Program-made: the position numbers and the translations under genes
From: Proteiniphilum sp. UBA1403
GTDB lineage: Bacteria; Bacteroidota; Bacteroidia; Bacteroidales; Dysgonomonadaceae
Length of the DNA: 13,293 nucleotides
Direction of reading: 5' to 3'
Assembly: GCA_002305715.1 (NCBI GenBank)
Contig: DBQD01000058.1
Location: 1-13,293 of the forward strand
In this document: one piece after another, positions 7,681 through 13,254 of the stretch
Layout: every line of letters begins with the position of its first letter
How positions within the stretch are numbered: the first letter of the stretch is position 1
Notes under the pieces: model-generated
What the model saw: the letters and a program-made list of their open reading frames with translations, nothing else
Told to the model about the DNA's origin: nothing
The model's database searches: none

Positions 7681-8952
7681 TTACTTCGTATATTTTAGTT
7701 GTTCGAGGATGTAGTCGGCAAGGTCGTAGCCATCGTGGATTTGCTGGGGGGTTGCGAAATTCTCCGGGAAATTGGAGACGGTGAGGCGAAGGGAGAGTTG
7801 TTGGTTGATTTGTTCTGCTTTCCTGAGCCAATGGTTGTAACAGCCGGCGTCGGGATAGAGGATGACGGTTCTGTCGCGGAGTGCTCTTGACTTTTCCACA
7901 GTGAGGCCGTTGAGGTTTCCGGCTGCGAGCCAGTTGTAGTTGGGGATGATCATGCTTGCGATTACGGCGGTTTTTTCTGCCTCGACGATTGCGACGGGCT
8001 TGTGGGGGTAGAGTTGCAGGAGGTGTTCGCCAAAATAGCATTGGCTGAGGTTGAAGTGGGCGTATGTGGGGTTGGTCTTTTTTAGCTTATGGTGGACCCA
8101 GTTGATTCCGCCATAACCTGTTTTTATGCGTCTGCCTGTTTGCGGGTTGTATTGCATGATCTTCCCTGTGCGGATTTTACCGCGGATATCGATTTGCCAG
8201 AAGATAACTTCGCCGTTTCTGGTGGCTCCCAGCAGGTAGTTGTTGGCTGCTTCGGTGATTTGCAAATCAGTGAAATATTTGCGGAGGAAACGGACGAAAT
8301 TGGATTGTAGAGAGAGTGAGCGTTTCAGGTATTTGCGAGGAATAAAGTCGGCGGGTTTTTCCGAAGGGCTGGGTTCCGGTTGGGGTTGAGATTGAAGTTG
8401 GGGTTGAGGTTTGGGTTTGGGTTGAGGAATGATTTCACTCGATTTGTTGTAAGAATGAAGTAGATTGGGATCGGTGGTTTGCACATTGCGATGTTGGGTA
8501 TGGTGATTAGAGTCCACGGGCAACGGTTTCTGATGCAGGGTACCTTGGAAAAGGTCGCGGGACTGCGAGAGGTCGCGGGGCTGAGAGAGGTTGTGGGACT
8601 GAGAGAGGGCATTTGGATTCAAGCGTGAATTGCCATGGTGATCTGTGATAGGTGAGCTGGGATTCTGATGCGGGGTACCTTGGGGAAGGTTGCGCGGTTG
8701 AGAGAGGTTGCGGGGTTGAGAGTGGTCGCTGGGTTGAGAGAAGTTGTGGTTTCTGAGATCTGCGAAATACTGTCGGGGTGGATAGTGGTAGCCACATTTG
8801 ATTTCACGGTTGCACTTGCCGACCGAGGGATGGATGGGTTGATGAGTCTCTCCGTCGATGTAACGGGTGAAGCTGTTCGGCGTCTTGCAAGCGGGACAGG
8901 TGAAGCGAGTTGCCTTGCCGGCGTATTTTTGAAGATAAGGGGGCTTGTACAT
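7681..8952 (-). CDS. Mobile-element primase-like protein: zinc finger plus TOPRIM-like domain (DUF6371-like)
   Basis: The 423-residue protein probably primes replication of the element. An N-terminal four-cysteine zinc site is visible (C19, C22, C47, C53), as in primase zinc-binding domains. A repetitive, probably disordered linker spans about residues 65-200: repeated SQPRNL-like hexapeptides, a duplicated 45-residue block, then a proline/glutamine-rich run. The C-terminal half has TOPRIM-like features: VAIVEAEKTAV at 320-330 supplies the acidic residue (E324 or E326), and ILYPDAG at 364-370 supplies D368. The second aspartate of the usual DxD is not obvious. I compare it with DUF6371 proteins of Bacteroidota mobile elements by memory of pattern. 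It lies 206 bp downstream of the RepA-like gene on the same strand; the gap is filled with repeats. Primase activity is inferred. Confidence 0.7.
   Translation of the reverse strand: MYKPPYLQKYAGKATRFTCPACKTPNSFTRYIDGETHQPIHPSVGKCNREIKCGYHYPPRQYFADLRNHNFSQPSDHSQPRNLSQPRNLPQGTPHQNPSSPITDHHGNSRLNPNALSQSHNLSQPRDLSQSRDLFQGTLHQKPLPVDSNHHTQHRNVQTTDPNLLHSYNKSSEIIPQPKPKPQPQLQSQPQPEPSPSEKPADFIPRKYLKRSLSLQSNFVRFLRKYFTDLQITEAANNYLLGATRNGEVIFWQIDIRGKIRTGKIMQYNPQTGRRIKTGYGGINWVHHKLKKTNPTYAHFNLSQCYFGEHLLQLYPHKPVAIVEAEKTAVIASMIIPNYNWLAAGNLNGLTVEKSRALRDRTVILYPDAGCYNHWLRKAEQINQQLSLRLTVSNFPENFATPQQIHDGYDLADYILEQLKYTK
8528..8741 (-). repeat. In-frame 135-bp duplication and 18-bp repeats within the primase linker
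   Basis: TTCTGATGC followed by GGGTACCTTGG starts at 8528 and again at 8663, and similarity continues for about 80 bases in each copy. The 135-bp period equals 45 codons. Within each copy an 18-bp unit repeats, encoding the hexapeptide LSQPRN and variants; TTGAGAG recurs at 8698, 8716 and 8734. The copies have diverged, so the duplication is not very recent. Confidence 0.8.
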
Positions 8953-8966
8953 GGTTTTGGGTGCTG

Positions 8967-9050
8967 ATTGAGAGTGTTTGAGAGTGTTTGAGAGTGTTTG
9001 AGAATGTTTGAGAGTAATTGAGTGCTATTGAGAGTGATTGAGAGTGATTG
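8967..9050. repeat. Tandem 10-bp repeat array between RepA and primase genes (iteron-like)
   Basis: Eight to nine consecutive 10-base units are in strict register. AGAGTGTTTG occurs at 8971, 8981 and 8991. Single-unit variants follow at 9001, 9011 and 9021, and AGAGTGATTG occurs at 9031 and 9041; GTGCTGATTG at 8961 may be a decayed unit. The period is not a multiple of three, so it is not a coding repeat, and it places one site per helical turn. It starts about 15 bases upstream of the primase ATG. Arrays like this often bind replication initiators or act as origins or copy-control sites; that role is inferred. Confidence 0.8.
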
Positions 9051-9174
9051 GTAACAGTCGTTACCAATGAATTTCTTTCTGATTGTCTGAATTTCTGATT
9101 GTTATACGGATTGGTAACATGGTAACAAAATAGAAGTGTTACCAGTGTTACCAACTTGTTACCAATCTGTTATC
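9050..9174. repeat. Cluster of GGTAACA/TGTTACC heptamers in both orientations
   Basis: GGTAACA occurs at 9050, 9113 and 9121, and its complement TGTTACC at 9137, 9146 and 9157. Near matches are CGTTACC at 9059 and TGTTATC at 9168. The right-hand part is arranged as two forward copies facing three reverse copies, so several palindromes are possible, for example 9121-9127 with 9137-9143. The cluster adjoins the 10-bp array and overlaps the last codons and stop of the RepA-like gene. Together the two repeat sets look like a binding region for a replication or partition protein. Confidence 0.7.
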
Positions 9175-10325
9175 GGTTTATCGGGTTTGTTGTTCGGACG
9201 GATTCTCTTGTAGATGCGAAGGACTTTAATTTTGAAGCTGTTGAAGTCTTTCTCATCGACACATAGCTTCTTTGCAATGGCATAGGCAGAGATGGCGGGT
9301 TCCTCATTGATACATTGGCGGATTTCGTCTTCCAGTTTCTGTTTATCGTGCTCTGAAACAGTTTTCAGATGTTTGTACTCGCTGTCGAAATGCAGGAAGT
9401 TGAAGTGCAGGAAATTGTGGGGCTTGGTGATTTGACACACAATGATGTTGTCGCTGTCGTAGATGTGTTCCGAGGAACGAACTTTGATCATCTTGATGTA
9501 ACGAAAAGAACTGTCGGATGAGCTCTCCCCTATCGCGAAGCTGCTATCGCAGAAGTTCATCAGCATCTTGCTGCCCTGCAAGTCGTTCCGTGTGAGCGGT
9601 TTGGTGAGGTCGCGCTTAGGCGTGTGCGCCAGCACCAACAGGGAAAGATTATATTTGTTCTTCAACCTTTTGAGGTGTTTCATCAGCGGCAGCGCATCCT
9701 TTGCTTTCTCGTTCTCGTGACGCAGATAAGTGATGTTGTCGATGATCACAATCTTTGCGCCGGTTTCGATGATCACTTTTTCAATCGAATTGCTGAGAGA
9801 AAGCTCGAAGGAGGCATCATCGGGAAAATCCGCATCGGGATTGATCTCTACACGAAGAAAATTGTCGCTGAAAAGATAAGGCTCTTCGTAGTTGCGGGAG
9901 TATCGTTTCTGAAACTGCTTGTCGTTGAGTTCGAAATCGCAGTAGATCACTTTCTGCGCCTTGGCTTCGAGTTTGAATCCGGGAATGGAACGTCCGCGGG
10001 AGATGCTGTCGGCGATCTGGACCGCCAGAATCGTCTTTCCGACGTTGGTATCGGCAAACAGGATGCAGAGTTCCTGCTCGTACCAGAACTCGCTGAAAAG
10101 CATCCTGGGAATGGGTCGTTTGGAGGCTTGCTCGATCCAGCCGTTTGCGGTTTTGACTTCGAGCAAGCCGACGGGGATTGCAGCTTTGAGCCGTTGAAGG
10201 TTGTCGTTGAGATCTTCCTCCAACAGGGCTGCGAAATTGTTGATCTTAAACTGTTCGAGGTCGATTTCCAAAACCTCTTCCGACTGCGGCTGTGGTGCAT
10301 CAAAAGAGAGACCGTTGGGTTTCAT
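9159..10325 (-). CDS. RepA-like AAA ATPase/helicase of a mobile element
   Basis: The 388-residue protein has a RecA-fold ATPase core of the RepA/AAA_25 kind. The Walker A is FADTNVGKTIL, with A91-D92-T93-N94-V95-G96-K97-T98, lacking the usual first glycine. The Walker B is KIVIIDN at 191-197, with D196. VLAHTPKR at 231-238 matches the segment after Walker B that contacts the nucleotide. The C-terminal 70 residues look like a winged helix (AISAYAIAKKL and following). Relatives are hexameric replicative helicases or initiators of plasmids and integrative elements. The N-terminal 70 residues are acidic and unassigned. It lies downstream of two HTH genes and upstream of the primase, the typical order in Bacteroidota elements. 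ATPase activity is well supported; helicase activity is inferred. Confidence 0.8.
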   Translation of the reverse strand: MKPNGLSFDAPQPQSEEVLEIDLEQFKINNFAALLEEDLNDNLQRLKAAIPVGLLEVKTANGWIEQASKRPIPRMLFSEFWYEQELCILFADTNVGKTILAVQIADSISRGRSIPGFKLEAKAQKVIYCDFELNDKQFQKRYSRNYEEPYLFSDNFLRVEINPDADFPDDASFELSLSNSIEKVIIETGAKIVIIDNITYLRHENEKAKDALPLMKHLKRLKNKYNLSLLVLAHTPKRDLTKPLTRNDLQGSKMLMNFCDSSFAIGESSSDSSFRYIKMIKVRSSEHIYDSDNIIVCQITKPHNFLHFNFLHFDSEYKHLKTVSEHDKQKLEDEIRQCINEEPAISAYAIAKKLCVDEKDFNSFKIKVLRIYKRIRPNNKPDKPITDW

Positions 10326-10352
10326 TGGGCTTCAATTATTGGATGTTACTTA

Positions 10353-10387
10353 AAAATACACTTGCTTGGCAAAATACACTTGCTTGG
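10353..10387. repeat. Two 17-bp direct repeats upstream of the RepA-like gene
   Basis: AAAATACACTTGCTTGG occurs at 10353-10369 and exactly again at 10371-10387, giving an 18-bp period. The pair starts 28 bases upstream of the RepA-like ATG, in the short gap after the HTH gene. Length and spacing are in the range of plasmid iterons, so initiator binding or autoregulation is possible. Confidence 0.7.
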
Positions 10388-10408
10388 TAGGTGGTCGCTG
10401 CGGCAAAG

Positions 10409-10450
10409 CCGTCAATCATTGAGGTCTTTTCCGTCAATCATTGAGGTCTT
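10409..10450. repeat. 20-bp direct repeat duplicating the end of the HTH gene
   Basis: CCGTCAATCATTGAGGTCTT occurs at 10409-10428 and exactly again at 10431-10450, a 22-bp period. The right copy contains the last codons (EDLND) and stop of the small HTH gene; the left copy is outside the gene. It may be a simple slippage duplication or a second pair of binding sites next to the 17-bp repeats. Confidence 0.7.
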
Positions 10451-10673
10451 CTAATAATGATTTTCTCTTCCCTGTGTAGTTCTTCTGCAAGACGGCAAGG
10501 ATGTCGGATTTCCGATAGTAAATTTTCCCGCTGAGGCGAGAATAGGGCAACAGCCCGTTGGTTCTCCAGTTTTGCAAGGTGCGAACGGAGATGTGAAACT
10601 TTTGCATAACGTCCTGGGAATCGACCCAATCTGCCCACTCATAGAGGATGGCGTAATGTTTGATCTCGTTCAT
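10434..10673 (-). CDS. Small helix-turn-helix DNA-binding protein (excisionase/MerR-like)
   Basis: With the start at 10673 the protein has 79 residues. The HTH_17-type fold spans about 20-59: SQDVMQKFHISVRTLQNWR, then the wing LLPYSRLSGKIYYRKSDI. Such proteins act as excisionase-like directionality factors or local regulators in Bacteroidota elements. I chose the ATG at 10671-10673 over the upstream ATG (10709, 91 residues) because it overlaps the stop of the preceding gene in an ATGA, a clear sign of translational coupling, and because the family normally starts shortly before the HTH. Its stop lies in a duplicated 20-bp sequence. Whether it controls excision or transcription is unknown. Confidence 0.8.
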   Translation of the reverse strand: MNEIKHYAILYEWADWVDSQDVMQKFHISVRTLQNWRTNGLLPYSRLSGKIYYRKSDILAVLQKNYTGKRKSLLEDLND

Positions 10674-11011
10674 GACCGTCTTCTTTTGTTGAGGCGTATG
10701 GGTGGACACTCAACGGATTCCTGCTGCGCTTCATCGTTATGCAGCCATTGATCGATCTCAGATTTCAGAAATTGAAGTTTTTTCCCTTTCTTGTGGTAAG
10801 GGATTTTTTTCTGGAAGACCCAGCCGTAGACCGTTTGTTTTGCGGGACGGTCGGGCAGGTAGTCGCAGAGCTCTTCGAGGTTGAACCAGCTATTTTCGTC
10901 GGGTTGGGCGTTGGCCGATGTTCTGATCAGTTCTTCCAGGTTGTTGATCTTTTCGATGAGGTAGCTCACCGCTTCGGGGATGTCGTTGAAAGTAATCATC
11001 TTTTCTTCCAT
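10670..11011 (-). CDS. Helix-turn-helix DNA-binding protein, first gene of the control block
   Basis: From the chosen ATG the protein has 113 residues. It starts MEEKMITFNDIPEAV, followed by a short amphipathic helix (about 15-31, LIEKINNLEELI) and an excisionase-type HTH at 43-90 containing WFNLEELCDYL, TVYGWVFQKKIPYHKKGKKLQF and SEIDQWL. The tail is basic (RLNKRRRS). The open frame extends upstream to 11143, but that stretch would read through the promoter and palindromes, and its sequence (cysteine- and serine-rich, no domain) looks non-coding. The ATG at 10999 is an alternative. Its stop overlaps the start of the next HTH gene. Likely roles are autoregulation and control of excision or replication. 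Confidence 0.8.
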   Translation of the reverse strand: MEEKMITFNDIPEAVSYLIEKINNLEELIRTSANAQPDENSWFNLEELCDYLPDRPAKQTVYGWVFQKKIPYHKKGKKLQFLKSEIDQWLHNDEAQQESVECPPIRLNKRRRS

Positions 11012-11056
11012 GGATTCAAAAGGCAAACAGGTGTTCATCCGTGCCAATAGATATGA

Positions 11057-11088
11057 GCACCACTGCCTCGACGGTGAGACAGTGGTGC
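11057..11088. promoter_or_regulatory. 9-bp palindrome upstream of the HTH operon (operator or leader hairpin)
   Basis: GCACCACTG (11057-11065) and CAGTGGTGC (11080-11088) are perfectly complementary across 14 bases. CTC (11067-11069) and GAG (11076-11078) can extend the stem past one mismatch. On the minus strand it begins at the end of the TACCTTTG box, so it spans the expected transcription start. It could be an operator or a structured 5' leader. No T-tract follows on either strand. Confidence 0.6.
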
Positions 11089-11095
11089 AAAGGTA
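11088..11095 (-). promoter_or_regulatory. TAnnTTTG -7 box for the HTH-RepA-primase block
   Basis: On the minus strand TACCTTTG (11095 down to 11088) matches the Bacteroidota -7 consensus exactly and lies about 77 bases upstream of the chosen ATG at 11011. No good -33 TTTG is found at the right distance, so an activator may be needed or the match may be fortuitous. Confidence 0.45.
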
Positions 11096-11112
11096 TACGC
11101 CCGAAATGGGGG

Positions 11113-11147
11113 TGTAGTGGGAAATGTAGTGTACAAGTGTCACTACA
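11113..11147. repeat. TGTAGTG direct and inverted repeats upstream of the HTH operon
   Basis: TGTAGTG occurs at 11113-11119 and 11125-11131, a 12-bp period. Its complement CACTACA is at 11141-11147, making a 7-bp palindrome with the second copy (9-base spacer). These sites lie just upstream of the -7 box on the minus strand, where a regulator such as the first HTH protein could bind. The regulator is not identified. Confidence 0.6.
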
Positions 11148-11164
11148 AATCGAGTTAAATAATG

Positions 11165-12751
11165 TTATTTGCTATCTTTATCTATTTTTGCTGAGATTTG
11201 CGGCAACAATTCCATAAAAAGATCGGCAATTATTTTGAGATTCTTTTTTGTTTTTTTGCTGTCGAAATCGATATTGAGTTCGGCTCTGATGTTTTGAATA
11301 TGCTTGCCGGTCACTTTTTCCAGAAAGCGGGCCCATTGCGTTTTGGATGTATTGGCGAAGCTGACGCCGAGTTCATTGAACAGGTAATAGAAGACGAGGA
11401 TCATCTGAGACAAGGTCAGCCCTTTTTGGTTGCAGACCTCCGCATGATCGTTGAGAATCATCTTCATGTTCTCGATTTCGGCATCGTGTTTCTCGGCAAG
11501 CAACCGCAGCTCCTCATCTTTTTGCCTGATGATCTCCGAGAGTTGGGCGATGCAGATTTTTAAATCATCTGTTACCGTGTTCTGCTCATCGATGGTTGGC
11601 TTCATGGTATTATGTTTGTCGGACGGTGCGGGCGGATGGGGTTCATCATTGGCGCGGTCATCGTGCATCAAGAGCTGTTGCAGCTGAGAGAAGCATTGGG
11701 TTAAATCGTAACAAAGGAGATCGGGGTGACGCTGCTTTTCGAGGAGGTATTTCTCCTGAATCTGTTTGAGGATCAGCAATTGCTGTTCGTGCGTGAAATC
11801 GGGGTGGGTTACCCATTGCGTGATGAGCCGATGATTGAAAATCTTGGTGGCTTTCTTCCAGTTAATCTCACCGATGTTTAGGGAAGGGATGTTTTCGAGA
11901 TACTTCTTATCAATCGTGAGAAAGTGCTCATCGCGATATTGGCTGATGCTGATGGCAAGCATTTTAAGTTTCTTCATCTGCACCGTCGTGAGATCGTAGG
12001 TGTAATTGTTGATGAGGATGAGCAGGAGGTCTAGGATTGTTTCCTCCATTTGTTTGTCCCTGTAATAGATGTTGTTGGCCAGGTAATGCGCTTTAAAGGG
12101 ATCGTAAGCCAGGATGCGTAATCGATCGAAGATCTCATAGGCTTTGTTGAAGACAAAAAGCCACCAGTCTTCATCTTCCGTGATATCACTTAAACGTTCG
12201 CCATAAAATTGAAAATTGGTTTCATCCAACAGGTAATCGCCCAGGTTGTTTTTGGGGTAGTCTTCCTTGTAGCGGACTATCTCTTCTTCGATTTCAACAG
12301 ATGAGGCAAATGTCTCAGGTTTCATCTTCACGGTTTTGCCTTTTTGGTCATCGTCGTAAGGGTTGTGGTCGCTTTCGATGATATTGTAGGCGTAAAGGAA
12401 TGTTTTATCGTCGCATATGGCGTTTTGTATCTCCTTTCGGACTCTGTATGCAATTACGTGATCGATCTCATCCTTGTTCTCATGGAATCTAACGGTTTTG
12501 TGGGTTATGTTGCTGCTTTTGATCATTTTACGGCATCTGGCATCGGCGAAGAGATGTTCGCTGAAATAGTCATTGGTTTTTTGTTTGTCGGTTCTGATGG
12601 TGTACAGATCGTAGATTGATTTCCGGACTTGTTCATAATAATCGAATTCTTTTCGGTTGAACTCAAGCTTTTCTTTGGCTCTCATTTTTACGCTGATTTG
12701 AATTAAACGCTGTATGCAATCGCTCTTCATCAGAGATTTCATGCACAACAA
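11165..12751 (-). CDS. Unrecognised 528-residue protein with coiled coil and conserved-looking C-terminal domain
   Basis: I do not recognise this protein. It is hydrophilic, without a signal peptide or membrane segment. Residues 1-360 are mixed alpha/beta to helical, with many charged and aromatic residues. A proline-rich linker lies at about 372-392, a strongly predicted coiled coil at about 396-438 (IAQLSEIIRQKDEELRLLA and on), and a compact helical C-terminal domain at 444-528 starting GLTLSQMILVFYYLFNELG. The last domain resembles, from memory, C-terminal domains of unnamed Bacteroidota mobile-element proteins; this is weak evidence. The start could be any of M1, M4, M8 or M23; I kept M1, ten bases past a 10-bp palindrome. 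It lies upstream of the HTH genes on the same strand, separated by 153 bases containing a promoter-like box, so it may be a separate unit. Confidence 0.75.
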   Translation of the reverse strand: MLCMKSLMKSDCIQRLIQISVKMRAKEKLEFNRKEFDYYEQVRKSIYDLYTIRTDKQKTNDYFSEHLFADARCRKMIKSSNITHKTVRFHENKDEIDHVIAYRVRKEIQNAICDDKTFLYAYNIIESDHNPYDDDQKGKTVKMKPETFASSVEIEEEIVRYKEDYPKNNLGDYLLDETNFQFYGERLSDITEDEDWWLFVFNKAYEIFDRLRILAYDPFKAHYLANNIYYRDKQMEETILDLLLILINNYTYDLTTVQMKKLKMLAISISQYRDEHFLTIDKKYLENIPSLNIGEINWKKATKIFNHRLITQWVTHPDFTHEQQLLILKQIQEKYLLEKQRHPDLLCYDLTQCFSQLQQLLMHDDRANDEPHPPAPSDKHNTMKPTIDEQNTVTDDLKICIAQLSEIIRQKDEELRLLAEKHDAEIENMKMILNDHAEVCNQKGLTLSQMILVFYYLFNELGVSFANTSKTQWARFLEKVTGKHIQNIRAELNIDFDSKKTKKNLKIIADLFMELLPQISAKIDKDSK

Positions 12752-12760
12752 ATTACCGGG

Positions 12761-12788
12761 TATTCCATCAGGGTTTGTTGATGGAATA
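12761..12788. promoter_or_regulatory. Perfect 10-bp palindrome just upstream of the 528-residue gene
   Basis: TATTCCATCA (12761-12770) and TGATGGAATA (12779-12788) are exact complements separated by 8 bases. The palindrome ends 9 bases before the ATG at 12751, so as an operator it could block expression, and as RNA it would form a hairpin near the ribosome site. No T-tract supports a terminator. Confidence 0.6.
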
Positions 12789-13027
12789 TCTACAAACTAT
12801 AAATATGCCGTGAAGCATGTACCGTTTTCAGGGCTGCCGACAATGCCGAACGGTTGAATATGAGGGCGATTGGGCTCTCTTCGGGCTAATGTGGTTTTCC
12901 TGAAATTGGTTTTATTGTATGTAGCTGCTTCAAAGATTGTATGGATTAGCTGACATTGTTACAAAAGTAATAATAAATAAAGGAAAATAGGGGTTGCACG
13001 GCTGTTTTTGCGGGTGGAGGCCGGAAA

Positions 13028-13070
13028 GGGGGTGGAGGGGGGACTGGTAGGGGGTTTGATTTGGTTGGGG
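13028..13070 (+). other. Potential G-quadruplex tract
   Basis: Four G-runs of 4 to 6 bases occur at 13028-13032, 13037-13042, 13050-13054 and 13067-13070, with loops of 4, 7 and 12 bases on the + strand. This fits a four-layer G-quadruplex motif with one long loop. It begins the G-rich region and overlaps the first copy of the 39-bp repeat. Confidence 0.55.
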
Positions 13071-13101
13071 TATCGTTGGGTATTTTATTACGCTCGGAAA
13101 C
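13063..13101. repeat. 39-bp direct repeat, copy 1
   Basis: It begins GGTTGGGGTATCG and ends GTATTTTATTACGCTCGG plus AAAC. A second copy lies 192 bp to the right, at 13255-13293, differing at one base (T at 13077, G in the second copy). The AT-rich centre contrasts with its G-rich surroundings, suggesting a conserved site and not random low complexity. Confidence 0.85.
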
Positions 13102-13183
13102 GGTGGGGCTTTTGTTCCGGGTGGGAAACGGGGGGTGTGCGGAGTCGGGTTGATATCGGGTCCGGATTGGATTGGGTTGGAAC

Positions 13184-13235
13184 GGGTTTTGATAGGGGTT
13201 TTGATAGGGGTTTTGATAGGGGGTTTGATAGGGGC
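13184..13235 (+). repeat. Four-copy 12-bp tandem repeat with G-runs
   Basis: The unit GGGGTTTTGATA repeats from 13184 to 13231: the first copy lacks one G, the fourth has an extra G in place of a T, and a final GGGG closes the array at 13235. The regularly spaced G-runs form a second G-quadruplex candidate with 7-8 base loops. Confidence 0.85.
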
Positions 13236-13254
13236 AACATGGGAAACGCGGGGT

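Noticed and set aside
8804..9154. 116-codon minus-strand open frame between RepA and primase
   Set aside because: It is made largely of translated 10-bp DNA repeats and then overlaps the primase gene in another frame; no domain is visible.
10401..10411. CGGC-AAA-GCCG hairpin as terminator of the HTH genes
   Set aside because: The stem is only 4 bp with no T-tract, and the downstream RepA gene is likely co-transcribed.
9624..10454. 276-codon plus-strand open frame opposite the RepA-like gene
   Set aside because: It is antisense to a gene with clear Walker A and B motifs and crosses non-coding repeats.
11012..11143. N-terminal extension of the first HTH protein to 157 residues
   Set aside because: The extension would translate the palindrome and -7 box region, has no domain, and the family-like start MEEKMITF fits better.
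13184..13235. Telomere-like GGGGTTTT repeats of a linear replicon
   Set aside because: The unit is 12 bp with GATA inserted, there are only four copies, and nothing else suggests a linear end. Bacterial linear ends use hairpins or terminal proteins.
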